This document shows, piece by piece, positions 37,627 through 48,792 of a stretch of 64,000 nucleotides of DNA; the first letter of the stretch is position 1, and each line of letters opens with the position of its first letter. Origin of the DNA: Aquimarina sp042434915. Lineage in GTDB: Bacteria; Bacteroidota; Bacteroidia; Flavobacteriales; Flavobacteriaceae. The stretch spans positions 3,596,001 through 3,660,000 of the forward strand of contig NZ_CP170198.1 of NCBI RefSeq assembly GCF_042434915.1. The letters are read 5' to 3'. Under the pieces are notes generated by a model, which ran no database searches, had not been told where the DNA came from, and saw nothing but the letters and a program-made list of their open reading frames with translations. Both the position numbers and the translations under genes were made by a program.

Positions 37627-40600
37627 ATGAATATAAATAAGTTACTTACAGAACTTAATGAATATGATATTTTTCTCTCCATAGAAGGAGAGGACTTACT
37701 CTTAAATTATGAGGGAGACGAAATATCTGAGCTGCTTTTAGGAAAGATAAAAAGCAATAAGAAAGAGTTGGTGGCATACTTGAAAAAGTATGCTGATCAA
37801 GAAGAAGTGTTGGATATTCAAGTTGTTGAAAAAAAGGAGTATTACCCTCTGTCTTCTTCCCAATATAATTTATGGATTTTGAGTCAGTTCCAGAAAGGCT
37901 CAGCAGCATATAATATGGCTTATTCTGTTAGGTTGAAAGGTGGGTATGATATTCCCAATTTTAAGCGAGCTATTTGGAGTGTTTTGGAGCGCCATGAAAT
38001 CTTGCGTACTATTTTTTGGGAGGATTCGGAAGGACAAGTATATCAAAAAGTTTTGGATACATCTGAACTTGGTTTTGAGATTGGGTATGAAAATTATACT
38101 GAAGAAGAGGAACCCGAAAAATGTGCAGTTGAGTATATACAAAATGATTTTTATTTGCCCTTTGATTTGCGGAAAGCACCCTTGTTAAGGGTTTGTTTAT
38201 TGCAGCTGTCTGATTCAGAGTATATTTTTCATTATAATAAACACCATACTATAACCGATGGATACTCTATGAATGTTTTGGCACGTGATGTATTGGCCTA
38301 TTACAAACATTATACAGAAGAAACACCATTAGGGCTTCCAGAATTACGGATACAATACAAAGATTATGTGGTTTGGCAACAAAATCAACTAGAGACAGAA
38401 GCATATAAAGAACATAAAAAGTATTGGATTAACAAACTCTCTGGAAGTTTACCTGTACTGGCTTTACCAGCTTATAAAAAACGTCCTTTGGTGAAAACCT
38501 ATAATGGTCGACAAGTGAGTACTTACTTGAGTAAAAAAGACACGGAAGGTATACGAGCTTATATAAAAGAAAAAGGAGGAACCATGTTCATGTTTTTATT
38601 AGCCTCCTTAAAAGTCTTGTTGCATCGTTATACTGACCAGGAAGATATTATAGTAAGTAGTCCGATAGCAGGAAGAGATCATCCCGAATTAGAAAATCAG
38701 ATCGGGTTTTATGTAAATACTTTAATTTTAAGAAGTACGATAACTGCTAATTTATCCTTCGATGAATTTTATGAACAGGTGAAACAAGATTTATTAGATG
38801 CTTACACACATCAGATGTATCCTTTTGGCCAATTATCCGAAGAGCTAGGTTTAAATAAAAATTCAAGTAGAAATGGATTATTTGATATAAGAGTTATACT
38901 ACAGAATACTGCTGATAATACTGGGGCTAAAGTGCTTCCAGAGGAGGTAAGTACTCTTAAGGATCATGGAGCATCAATGGCTAAATTTGATACATTATTT
39001 ATTTTCGAAGAAGTTGGAGACCATATAAAATTCGAACTGACTTTTAATACGGATGTCTATGACTATGATATGATCTCAAAATTGATGAATCATTATTTGG
39101 AACTGGTTAATAGAATTATAGAAAAAACCACTATTGATATTGGTGAATTAGAATATCTAACGGAGCAAGAACAATTTGAATTGTTAAATAGATTTAATCA
39201 TAAGGATGGAGCTTATTTAAAGGATAAGACGATTATAGATTTATTTGAAGAACAAGCATCCAAAACGCCAGATGAAGTGGCTGTAATATCTGGAAATGAT
39301 AGATTGACTTATCAAGAGTTGAATGAGCGCTCTAGTCAACTAGCGAATTATTTACAAGAACAATTTGAAATAGCACCTAATGATCTTGTAGGTCTCATGG
39401 CAGCTCCTTCATGTTGGTCAGTTGTATCTATTCTTGCTATTATAAAATCTGGTGCTGCTTATGTGCCTATCGATCTGGATGCACCAACAGAAAGAATACA
39501 ATATGTTATAGATGACACCAAAGTTAAAGCTTTAATTATTTTTTCAAAAGATCAGAAGAAATTCGAGAATTATATTGTGAATACTTTGGTTATTGATCAC
39601 GTATGGGAGAGGATAAAAGATACTAAAGAAATGGTAGTCTTGGACAAACTCCAACCTGAAAATTTGGTGTATGTCATTTATACTTCAGGCTCTACAGGCC
39701 AACCTAAAGGAGTAATGATTACTCATGTTAATTTGATAGATTATGTAAATGGACTTTTTGAATATACAGATATTGAATCTTCGAAAGGGTTTGCGCTTAT
39801 GTCTAATATTGCTACTGATCTAGGTAACACAGTTCTTTATGGTTCATTACTTTCAGGCGGAACACTTCATTTACCATCAAAAGAAATCCTGCGTAATGCT
39901 GATGATATTCATGAATATTTTGACACTTATTCAATTGATTGTATTAAAATAGTACCATCGCATTGGAAAGCTTTAGTTAAGGGAAATGATTTCCTATTAC
40001 CAAATCGAATGATCGTTTTTGGAGGAGATACTCTACCTGTTGTTTATATTGAGGCAATTAAAAAACAGAACTCTGAAGTAGAAATTATTAACCATTACGG
40101 TCCTACTGAAACTACTATTGGAAAACTTTTAATCAACGTTGATAGAAATACCGATTATCAGACAATCCCTATTGGGAAGCTATTTTCTCAGACTTCTGTT
40201 TATGTAGTGAATCAACAATTTAATCTTTGTCCGGTAGGAGTTTCTGGAGAACTATTAATTGGTGGGAAAGGCGTCGCTAAAGGTTATCTCAATAAGCCAG
40301 AATTAACAAAAAAACAGTTTATTCAAAATCCTTTTTCAGAAACCAAAGAAAAACTGTATAAAACAGGGGATTTAGTAAGAATGTTACCAGATGGGAATAT
40401 TGAGTTTCTAGGCAGAAAAGATAATCAAGTGAAAATCCGTGGCAATCGAATAGAACTAGGAGAAATAGAAAGCACCTTGTCCTTGAAGAAAGGAATAGAT
40501 ACGATTTTTGTACTGGCTAAAGAACTTGATTCTGGAGATAAGGAGTTAGTAGCTTATTATAAAAGCTCAGAACCCATAGAGGGAGCAGATTTACGATCTT

Positions 40601-43600
40601 ATGTACAAGATCGATTGCCCGCTTATATGGTGCCTACTTACTTTGTGTATTTGGAGGAAATACCATTGACTTTAAATGGTAAGGTTGATAAAAGAGCCTT
40701 ACCAGATCCAGAAGTAAGTTTATCTACTGAATTGGAATATATAGCTCCTCGGAATAATGAAGAGCAAGCTCTAGTAGAAGTATGGGAATCCGTATTGAAG
40801 CGAGAAGAAATAAGTATTACAGATAATTTTTATGACTTAGGAGGTGATTCAATAAAGAGTATATTGATCGTTTCTAGATTGAAACAAAAAGGGTATGCAT
40901 TAAAGGTGTCAGATTTGATGCAAACACCTGTCTTATCGAAGTTGTCTGGAAAATTAACTCGGACCAATCGAGTAATAAATCAGTCTATAGTAAAGGGAAA
41001 TGTTTTACTAACACCTATTCAAGAATCATTTCTATCTTCTGATTCGTATGTGGATAAATCTCATTATAATCAATCAGTGGCATTAGAAAGTACTTCCTCA
41101 ATTGATTTTAATTTGTTGGATAAAAGTTTAGAATATTTAGTAAAGCATCATGATACATTGAGGATGGTTTATAAAAATGAAGGAGGAAAATGGTATCAGG
41201 AAAATATGGGCTTGAACCAAAAAAAATACTCATTAGATTTTTATGACTTGTCCGATTCACATGACTACCAGTTTGAGATGACTAGATTGTGTGATATTTT
41301 ACAATCAGACATAAACTTGGAGCAAGGGCCTTTGATAAAAGCAGCTTTATTTAAATTAAAGGATAAAGATTGTATTATATTAATTATTCATCATTTAGTT
41401 GTAGATGGAGTTTCCTGGCGCATCTTATTAGAAGATTTGGGTAGTGTATACGAAGGTCTTCAGCAACAAATAAAAATTACTTTACCTAAAAAGACAGATT
41501 CTTTTCAACGCTGGGCATCTTTGCTTAATGAATATGCAACTAGCGATCAATTAAACATGGAACGATCCTACTGGGAAGATGTTTTATCTTCAGATATATT
41601 ACCTATTTATCAAGATGATGTTTCCATAGATTTAAGTAAAGGAAAGATAAAGAGTTCTCATTTTTCTTTAGAAAAAGAAATCGTGGAATTACTGCAAACC
41701 AAGGCACATCGAGTCTATAATACAGAGATCAACGATGTTTTATTGGCAGCATTAGGAATCAGTATCCAAAGGGTATTCGGAAATGACAGTGTCGTTTTAG
41801 ACCTAGAAGGTCATGGTCGAGAAGGAATTATTGATGGGATAGATATTACCCGGACTGTAGGTTGGTTTACGAGCTTGTATCCTTTTGTTTTAAAGGTCAG
41901 TAAAGATACTTCCGATTTTACTGCTTCTTTAATAGAAGTAAAAGAGTCACTACGAAAGCTTCCTAACAAAGGAATTGGATATGGAATTTTACGTTATTTA
42001 GGAGGTGGATTTGAGAATGAATTGAGATCGAGTATTGTTTTTAATTATTTGGGAGATTTTGGAAATGCTATTGAACGTACAGAAGATAAAGATGAAATAT
42101 TATTTGGTTATTCCAGTGAATATAAAGGGGTCGAATCTTCCAAGAAAAATAATAGTTTAGGTAAAAGATTGAGTATAGCGGGGATTCTTGTAGGCGGAGT
42201 ATTAGAAGTCGAAGCCAAGTTTAATGATGCTGTTTACGCAGGACAACAAATTTCTGATTTAATGGAATCGTATAAATTTGTTTTGAGAGAAATAATTTCA
42301 CAATTGAGTGAAGAAAAATGGTGTTATTTAACCCCAAGTGATTTGACTTACAAAGATTTATCCCTTTCAGAACTATCGGACCTAAATAAGGATAATAATA
42401 TAGAGGATGTATACACTCTTTCTCCTTTACAGGAAGGCCTTTATTACCATTGGGTGTCTGGTAATGAAAAAACTACCTATTGTGCTCAGCGTAGTTGTCG
42501 ATTGCGAATGCCTGAAGTTACCTTGAGTAATATTCGTAAAGGTTATGAATTGTTGATTGCCCGTCACTCTGTTCTTCGCACGGGTTTTAGTACTTCTTAT
42601 GGGACATTATTACAAATTGTCCGTAAGGAAATTACGGATACATTTGTTTATGAGGATATATCTGCTATGGCTTCAAGTGGATCATTAGAACTATATATTT
42701 CTGACTTTAAGCTAAAAGATAAAAATCGTGGATTTAGTATACAACAAGATTCATTGATGCGATTGAGTGTTCTGGATATAGGAAATGGAGAATATGAATT
42801 TATATGGAGTAACCACCATATTCTGATGGACGGTTGGTGTAGTAGTATTTTGATAAATGAATTTTATCAAATATTAATTTCCTTAGAAACAGAACGTACA
42901 ATATCGCTGCCAGAAGTTATTCCGTATTCCTCTTACATAAAATGGCTAGAAAGTATAAATAAAGTATCCAATAAATCATATTGGAGAAATTATTTGTCTG
43001 ATTATAGAGAAAAAGCTTCGATCCCATTTAAAAGATTAAGAGTTCCTTCTCAAAATTACTTAGGGAAACAGGAAGTCTTAAAAATCGAAGCTTCTCAGTT
43101 AGAAAAACTTAGGAAAATATGCGTACAGTATAACGTCACTGAAAATATTTTTATGCAAAGTGCATGGGGGTACTTGCTTTCTAAATATAATAATGTAAAG
43201 GATGTTGTATATGGTTCTGTTGTTTCAGGGCGTCCTGGGGCTATAGATGGAGTGGAGGATATGGTGGGATTGTTTATAAATACAATACCCGTTCGTATTA
43301 ATTATGATAATAATATGACTGTTTCAGATTTGCTTAGTAAACGACTAGAAGATTCGATAGCAAGTTTGGATCATCATTATTTAAATTTATCAGAAGTGCA
43401 ATCTGAGAGCGTATTGGGGAATGATTTGTTGGACCATATTTATGTATTTGAGAATTATGCAGAAAACGAGTTAGAAGAAGATTTTGTTAATGCAAATAAA
43501 GAAAAATTATCTGTGGAATCAGGTCAGAATTTTATCGAAACCCATTATGATTTTAATGTTTTAATAGTCCCTACAAATGATTACATAGAAATTAGACTTA

Positions 43601-46600
43601 GATACAATGGAAATATATACTGCCGTCAAAATATCATTCAAATACGAGATCATTTAAAGCATATATTATCTAGTTTTGTAGAAGATCCTCAAATGCTTTT
43701 AGAGGATGTATCATATTTAACAGAATCAGAGCTATTAAAAGTATTAAACGATTTTAATGGTACAGAAATACGCTATCCAAAAAATAAAACAATCTTGGAT
43801 TTATTTAAGGAACAAGTGGATGCAAACCCTGATAAAATAGCGGTAGTTTTTAAAGGTGTTGAATTGACCTATAAAAAACTAGATGAACGTTCTAATCAAC
43901 TATCTAATTATTTAAAAAACAAATATTTAATAGAAATAAATGACCTAGTAGGTATAAAACTAGAGCGCAGCGAATGGATGCTTATAAGTATTCTGGGGGT
44001 TTTAAAAAATGGTGGAGCTTATGTTCCTTTGGATGTAAAGTATCCTGAAGAGCGAATTCAATTCATTCAAAAAGATAGTAATTACAAAGTATGTATAGAT
44101 CAAGGGTTTATTAACTGTTTTGAATCAGAGAAGGAAGAATATAGCAAATCCGAAGTAGAAGGGCAAGTACAAGAATCAGGTTTGGCCTATGGAATTTATA
44201 CCTCTGGTTCAACGGGTAAACCCAAAGGAGTAATAAATGAACATGCGGGACTTTACAATAGATTGTTATGGATGCGTGACGACTTTAAAATCAGTGAAGC
44301 AGATGTTATTTTACAAAAAACACCTTATACTTTTGATGTTTCGGTATGGGAACTACTTATGCCTTCTATTACAGGATGCTGTTTGGTTTTTGCAAAACCC
44401 GAAGGGCATAAGGATCCGGAATATCTTCAACAAATCATAAAAGAATCGAAAGTAAGCATTATACATTTCGTACCATCGATGTTGGGTGTTTTTCTTGAAA
44501 ACCTTGAGCCAGAAAGCTGTAGGACTTTACGTCATGTTGTATGTAGCGGAGAAATCTTACTTAGTAACATGGTGGAAGAATTTAAAGAAAAACTACCATG
44601 GGTTCGAATTCATAATTTGTATGGTCCTACAGAGGCAGCAATAGACGTTACTTCGATTGATTTAACGGATGTAAACACTAAAGAAAAAGGTGTAAGTATA
44701 GGTAAACCAGTAGCTAACACAAGGATTTATATTGTGGATAAGGATTTGTCACCGCAATCGATAGATGTACCTGGTGAATTGTTGATAGGAGGTATTCAAA
44801 TCGCACAGGGGTATTTGAATCGTCCAGATCTTAATGTGGAAAAATTTATTCCAAGCCCATTCACTAAGGGAGAACGAATATACCGTACAGGAGATTTAGC
44901 TAAATGGCTTTCCAATGGAGAAATTGCCTATATAGGAAGGATAGATGATCAGGTAAAAATACGCGGTAATCGAATAGAGTTAGGAGAGATAGAAAGCAAG
45001 ATGCAATCCTCTGGATATGTAGATAATGCAGTTGTATTGGTAAGAGGAGAAAGTTCGAGGAAATATTTAGTAGGCTATGTGATTGCCAAAGAAGAATATA
45101 CAGAGGATGCCTTATATGATTATTTGACTACTCATTTACCAGATTATATGGTTCCCAGCCAGATACTGATTCTAGAAGAGCTTCCATTAACATCGAGTGG
45201 CAAGGTGGATCGTAAGGTCTTACTTGCTATGGAGGATGATCATGTAGTATCAGATCAATATGTAGCTGCTAGAAATGAGATGGAAGAAGGGTTGGTGCGA
45301 ATCTGGGAAGAAGTGCTAGAATATGAGGGAGTTGGCGTTCGTAGTAATTTTTTTAGGATAGGAGGAGATTCTATTCTTTCGATACGATTGATAAGTAAGA
45401 TCAATAAGAAATACAATACAAGCCTCACAATAGCACAGTTATATGAATTAAATACCATAGAAAGATTATGTAAACAGATTGAAGAAGGAACTCTTCTGTT
45501 TGCACATAAACAAAGTATTAAGGATGAAATTGAGAAGGATATTCAGGAGTTAAAAGAAAGTGTTCTATCGGAAATTGATGACTCTCACGATATAGAAGAT
45601 ATCTATCCAATGAGTGATATTCAAAAGGGGATGGTAACGCTTTCTAGCTTAAATCCAGAATCAGGAGTATATCACGATCAGTTCATTTTTCAAATTCCAA
45701 CGATAAATAAAAAATTGTTCAGAGAAGCATTCTCAAAATTGATTTGGAAACATGCGACATTAAGAACTCAATTTAATTTGACATTTTATCAAACACCTAT
45801 TCAAATCGTAAAGAAGAAGGTAGATTTCACTATTGATTTTAGAAATATTAAAGACTTAGGGACAAAAGAACAAGAAGCATACATACAAAAATATATGCTA
45901 TCCGAGCGTAGTAAGCCTTTTCAATTTGATTCCGAATTCTTATGGCGGATCAGTTTGTTTGAAGTAAACAATTATGCCAGTATGTTTTTATTTCAATTTC
46001 ACCATGCTATCCTAGATGGTTGGAGTGTTGCATCTTTAAATACAGAGTTGTTTCAAATTTATAGACAATTGGAAAGTAAGGTTCCTTTAAAAATAGAAGA
46101 ACTTAAGGTTACTAATAGAGGTGCTATAATTGAAGAACTTTACGATCAAAGGACCCCAGAATTTATTGACTTTTGGAAAATTGAATTGGATGAATACAAA
46201 AAACTAGATATTTTTAGAAATGAAAATCAAATATTGACAAATACTTATAGTTTTGATTTCAGTTTCAAATACAGACTAGAAAGTAAGTGTAGAGAAGATT
46301 CAATATCTTTAAAGACAGCTGTTTATTCGGCATTTATTTATGCATTAAAAGCTTTAAACTATGAGGACGATTTTGTTGTAGGGATGGTGACAAACAATAG
46401 ACCTGCAATCGAAGATGGTGACAAATTATTGGGATGTTTTTTAAACACTATCCCTGTTAGAAACAAATTGAACGATGTTCAATCATTATCGTGGACGGAT
46501 TTTTTTAAAAAAACCGAAAATCATTTAACAAAAATTAAGAAGAATGAACGATTAACATTATATGAAATTTCTAAACTTACAAATGAAGAAACGATAGGGG

Positions 46601-48765
46601 GATCACCATTCTTTGATGTAATATTTAATTATGTCAATTTTCATATTTATGATTCTCTAGATTTAGAAGCGGATAAGAGTTTCAAAAAATCTCAAGAAGA
46701 AGAAATTAATACTGAATCTTTTGAAGCAACCAATACATCGTTAGATTTAACTGTGAACTTGGAAAGCGATTCATTAATACTAAAATACAAGCTAAAAAGA
46801 GGATTGAAAAATAATCTAACTTTAGAAAAAATTCACCGCTATGTGGAACAAGGCTTATTGAACTATATAACAAACCTCAAGGATAAGGTTAAAGATACTG
46901 AGTTCCTTTCTTCTGAGGAAATTGAATTACTGTCTGGGTTCAATGCAACAGAAACAAAATATTCTGAAAGTACTACGGTATTAGACTTAATGGCGACTCG
47001 TGTACAGGAAGAAAGAGATGCACCTGCTGTAAGTTTTGAGGGTAGTACGATGAGTTATAAAGAACTGGATGAACACTCCAACCAATTGGCCAACTATCTA
47101 GCAAAGAAATATAAGGTAAAAAAGAATGATCTAGTAGGAGTACAACTGGATCGAAACCGGGAAATGTTAATAGGGATTTTAGGAATTCTAAAAGTAGGAG
47201 GCGCATATGTACCTATGGGAATGCAATATCCAAAAGAACGTGTACGGTATATCCAAGAAGATAGTGGTTATAAAGTATGTATAAACGAAAGTTTTCTTGC
47301 AGAGTTTAAATCGGTACAGAAAGGGCTAAGTAAAAAAGCATTAACCATTAGAGTAGATGGATCAGATTTGGCTTATGGTATTTACACTTCTGGTTCAACA
47401 GGTAATCCAAAAGGAGTAGTAAATGCACATGCAGGACTTTACAATCGTTTACTTTGGATGCGTGATGATTTGAAAATCAATCAAAAAGATGTCATACTGC
47501 AAAAGACACCTTACACCTTTGATGTTTCGGTATGGGAGTTATTGATGCCTTCGATTACAGGATGTCATTTGGTTTTTGCAAAACCAGAGGGGCATAAGGA
47601 TCCAGGTTATCTGCAGCAAATCATAAAAGATTCACAGGTGAGTATTATACACTTTGTTCCTTCTATGCTAAGGGTTTTTCTGGATAATATCAAGCCTGAA
47701 AATTGTGGGACTTTACGTCATGTAATATGCAGTGGAGAAGTCTTACCAAGTAGTACGGTAGAAGAATTCAAAGAAAAATTACCGTGGGCTCGAATTCATA
47801 ATTTATATGGCCCAACAGAGGCAGGTATAGATGTCACTTCGATAGACTTAACGGATATAGACACTGTTAAAGAAGGCGTAAGCATAGGTAAGCCTGTTGC
47901 TAATACTAAGATTTATATAGTAGACAAGCATTTATCACAGCAACCTATCGGAGTTCCCGGAGAATTATTGATAGAGGGGATTCAGGTTGCACAGGGTTAT
48001 TTGAATAGTCCAGATCTTAATGAGGAGAAATTTATCCCAAGTCCATTCACTGAAGGAGAGCGTATATATCGCACAGGCGATTTGGCAAGATGGCTTCCGA
48101 ATGGAGAGATTGTCTACATAGGAAGGTTAGACAATCAGGTAAAAATAAGAGGAAATCGGATTGAGTTGGGAGAGATAGAAGTCAGGATTCAGTCTTTTAA
48201 ACATGTAGATAATGCAGCGGTAGTGATAAGGGAATCTGAGAATGGAAATAAATTTTTAGTAGCGTATGTTATTGCTAAAAAAACGTATACAGAAGATAGT
48301 ATGCGCAATTATTTGACAACTCATTTACCAGATTATATGGTTCCCAGTCCCATATTGATTATAGAAAAATTTCCATTAACATCAAATGGAAAAGTCGATA
48401 GAAAAGGTTTTCCAGATTTCGAAAAAGGGCAAATTGTATCAGAGAAATATGTAGCGCCAAGAAATGAAATGGAAGAACGACTGGTAAAAATATGGGAAGA
48501 AGTTTTGGATTATCAAGGCATAGGAGTCTGTGACAATTTTTTTAGAGTAGGAGGCGATTCTATTCAATCGATTAGATTGATAGGTCAGATTAATAAGAAG
48601 TTTGAGGTAAATCTTACTATTGCTCAATTATACCAATCCAATACTATTGAAGGACTATGTGAGCAGATTGAAACAAATGCAGATTTTGCAGAGGAAAATA
48701 AAGAGCTAAGAGAAAATATAAAAGTTTCCTTTGGTAGTTTAATGGACGATGTAATAAATAACTAA
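37627..48765 (+). CDS. NRPS-5: docking-C-A-T-E-C-A-T-C-A-T, predicted D-Asp / Ser / Ser
   Basis: This 3,712-residue protein starts 6 bases after PKS-2. Order: docking domain 1-60; C1 with HHTITDGYS near 206; A1 about 530-1000; T1 LGGDSIKS near 1072; epimerization domain about 1120-1580 (HHLVVDGVSW near 1255, EGHGREG, GWFTSLYPF, NYLGDFG); C2 with NHHILMDGWC near 1730, a form usual for C domains that accept a D-residue donor; A2; T2 IGGDSIL near 2579; C3 with FHHAILDGWS near 2792; A3; T3 VGGDSIQS near 3642. The codes are DLTKVGHIGK for A1 (a known Asp code), DVWHVSLIDK for A2 (Ser) and DVWHISLIDK for A3 (Ser). C3 belongs to the same unusual subtype as both C domains of NRPS-6. Parts of the A2-T2 region are nearly identical in DNA to the first module of NRPS-6. 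Confidence 0.94.
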   Translation: MNINKLLTELNEYDIFLSIEGEDLLLNYEGDEISELLLGKIKSNKKELVAYLKKYADQEEVLDIQVVEKKEYYPLSSSQYNLWILSQFQKGSAAYNMAYSVRLKGGYDIPNFKRAIWSVLERHEILRTIFWEDSEGQVYQKVLDTSELGFEIGYENYTEEEEPEKCAVEYIQNDFYLPFDLRKAPLLRVCLLQLSDSEYIFHYNKHHTITDGYSMNVLARDVLAYYKHYTEETPLGLPELRIQYKDYVVWQQNQLETEAYKEHKKYWINKLSGSLPVLALPAYKKRPLVKTYNGRQVSTYLSKKDTEGIRAYIKEKGGTMFMFLLASLKVLLHRYTDQEDIIVSSPIAGRDHPELENQIGFYVNTLILRSTITANLSFDEFYEQVKQDLLDAYTHQMYPFGQLSEELGLNKNSSRNGLFDIRVILQNTADNTGAKVLPEEVSTLKDHGASMAKFDTLFIFEEVGDHIKFELTFNTDVYDYDMISKLMNHYLELVNRIIEKTTIDIGELEYLTEQEQFELLNRFNHKDGAYLKDKTIIDLFEEQASKTPDEVAVISGNDRLTYQELNERSSQLANYLQEQFEIAPNDLVGLMAAPSCWSVVSILAIIKSGAAYVPIDLDAPTERIQYVIDDTKVKALIIFSKDQKKFENYIVNTLVIDHVWERIKDTKEMVVLDKLQPENLVYVIYTSGSTGQPKGVMITHVNLIDYVNGLFEYTDIESSKGFALMSNIATDLGNTVLYGSLLSGGTLHLPSKEILRNADDIHEYFDTYSIDCIKIVPSHWKALVKGNDFLLPNRMIVFGGDTLPVVYIEAIKKQNSEVEIINHYGPTETTIGKLLINVDRNTDYQTIPIGKLFSQTSVYVVNQQFNLCPVGVSGELLIGGKGVAKGYLNKPELTKKQFIQNPFSETKEKLYKTGDLVRMLPDGNIEFLGRKDNQVKIRGNRIELGEIESTLSLKKGIDTIFVLAKELDSGDKELVAYYKSSEPIEGADLRSYVQDRLPAYMVPTYFVYLEEIPLTLNGKVDKRALPDPEVSLSTELEYIAPRNNEEQALVEVWESVLKREEISITDNFYDLGGDSIKSILIVSRLKQKGYALKVSDLMQTPVLSKLSGKLTRTNRVINQSIVKGNVLLTPIQESFLSSDSYVDKSHYNQSVALESTSSIDFNLLDKSLEYLVKHHDTLRMVYKNEGGKWYQENMGLNQKKYSLDFYDLSDSHDYQFEMTRLCDILQSDINLEQGPLIKAALFKLKDKDCIILIIHHLVVDGVSWRILLEDLGSVYEGLQQQIKITLPKKTDSFQRWASLLNEYATSDQLNMERSYWEDVLSSDILPIYQDDVSIDLSKGKIKSSHFSLEKEIVELLQTKAHRVYNTEINDVLLAALGISIQRVFGNDSVVLDLEGHGREGIIDGIDITRTVGWFTSLYPFVLKVSKDTSDFTASLIEVKESLRKLPNKGIGYGILRYLGGGFENELRSSIVFNYLGDFGNAIERTEDKDEILFGYSSEYKGVESSKKNNSLGKRLSIAGILVGGVLEVEAKFNDAVYAGQQISDLMESYKFVLREIISQLSEEKWCYLTPSDLTYKDLSLSELSDLNKDNNIEDVYTLSPLQEGLYYHWVSGNEKTTYCAQRSCRLRMPEVTLSNIRKGYELLIARHSVLRTGFSTSYGTLLQIVRKEITDTFVYEDISAMASSGSLELYISDFKLKDKNRGFSIQQDSLMRLSVLDIGNGEYEFIWSNHHILMDGWCSSILINEFYQILISLETERTISLPEVIPYSSYIKWLESINKVSNKSYWRNYLSDYREKASIPFKRLRVPSQNYLGKQEVLKIEASQLEKLRKICVQYNVTENIFMQSAWGYLLSKYNNVKDVVYGSVVSGRPGAIDGVEDMVGLFINTIPVRINYDNNMTVSDLLSKRLEDSIASLDHHYLNLSEVQSESVLGNDLLDHIYVFENYAENELEEDFVNANKEKLSVESGQNFIETHYDFNVLIVPTNDYIEIRLRYNGNIYCRQNIIQIRDHLKHILSSFVEDPQMLLEDVSYLTESELLKVLNDFNGTEIRYPKNKTILDLFKEQVDANPDKIAVVFKGVELTYKKLDERSNQLSNYLKNKYLIEINDLVGIKLERSEWMLISILGVLKNGGAYVPLDVKYPEERIQFIQKDSNYKVCIDQGFINCFESEKEEYSKSEVEGQVQESGLAYGIYTSGSTGKPKGVINEHAGLYNRLLWMRDDFKISEADVILQKTPYTFDVSVWELLMPSITGCCLVFAKPEGHKDPEYLQQIIKESKVSIIHFVPSMLGVFLENLEPESCRTLRHVVCSGEILLSNMVEEFKEKLPWVRIHNLYGPTEAAIDVTSIDLTDVNTKEKGVSIGKPVANTRIYIVDKDLSPQSIDVPGELLIGGIQIAQGYLNRPDLNVEKFIPSPFTKGERIYRTGDLAKWLSNGEIAYIGRIDDQVKIRGNRIELGEIESKMQSSGYVDNAVVLVRGESSRKYLVGYVIAKEEYTEDALYDYLTTHLPDYMVPSQILILEELPLTSSGKVDRKVLLAMEDDHVVSDQYVAARNEMEEGLVRIWEEVLEYEGVGVRSNFFRIGGDSILSIRLISKINKKYNTSLTIAQLYELNTIERLCKQIEEGTLLFAHKQSIKDEIEKDIQELKESVLSEIDDSHDIEDIYPMSDIQKGMVTLSSLNPESGVYHDQFIFQIPTINKKLFREAFSKLIWKHATLRTQFNLTFYQTPIQIVKKKVDFTIDFRNIKDLGTKEQEAYIQKYMLSERSKPFQFDSEFLWRISLFEVNNYASMFLFQFHHAILDGWSVASLNTELFQIYRQLESKVPLKIEELKVTNRGAIIEELYDQRTPEFIDFWKIELDEYKKLDIFRNENQILTNTYSFDFSFKYRLESKCREDSISLKTAVYSAFIYALKALNYEDDFVVGMVTNNRPAIEDGDKLLGCFLNTIPVRNKLNDVQSLSWTDFFKKTENHLTKIKKNERLTLYEISKLTNEETIGGSPFFDVIFNYVNFHIYDSLDLEADKSFKKSQEEEINTESFEATNTSLDLTVNLESDSLILKYKLKRGLKNNLTLEKIHRYVEQGLLNYITNLKDKVKDTEFLSSEEIELLSGFNATETKYSESTTVLDLMATRVQEERDAPAVSFEGSTMSYKELDEHSNQLANYLAKKYKVKKNDLVGVQLDRNREMLIGILGILKVGGAYVPMGMQYPKERVRYIQEDSGYKVCINESFLAEFKSVQKGLSKKALTIRVDGSDLAYGIYTSGSTGNPKGVVNAHAGLYNRLLWMRDDLKINQKDVILQKTPYTFDVSVWELLMPSITGCHLVFAKPEGHKDPGYLQQIIKDSQVSIIHFVPSMLRVFLDNIKPENCGTLRHVICSGEVLPSSTVEEFKEKLPWARIHNLYGPTEAGIDVTSIDLTDIDTVKEGVSIGKPVANTKIYIVDKHLSQQPIGVPGELLIEGIQVAQGYLNSPDLNEEKFIPSPFTEGERIYRTGDLARWLPNGEIVYIGRLDNQVKIRGNRIELGEIEVRIQSFKHVDNAAVVIRESENGNKFLVAYVIAKKTYTEDSMRNYLTTHLPDYMVPSPILIIEKFPLTSNGKVDRKGFPDFEKGQIVSEKYVAPRNEMEERLVKIWEEVLDYQGIGVCDNFFRVGGDSIQSIRLIGQINKKFEVNLTIAQLYQSNTIEGLCEQIETNADFAEENKELRENIKVSFGSLMDDVINN
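45038..45362 (+). repeat. 325-bp repeat copy 1 (end of A2 and T2 of NRPS-5)
   Basis: Read side by side, this stretch is identical base for base to 52706-53030 (offset 7,668). Similarity continues on both sides with scattered mismatches (for example at 45037 and from 45363). It covers the C-terminal subdomain of a Ser adenylation domain up to the carrier motif. Confidence 0.85.
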
Positions 48766-48792
48766 AATTAACTTATATTAAAAATCAAAAAA

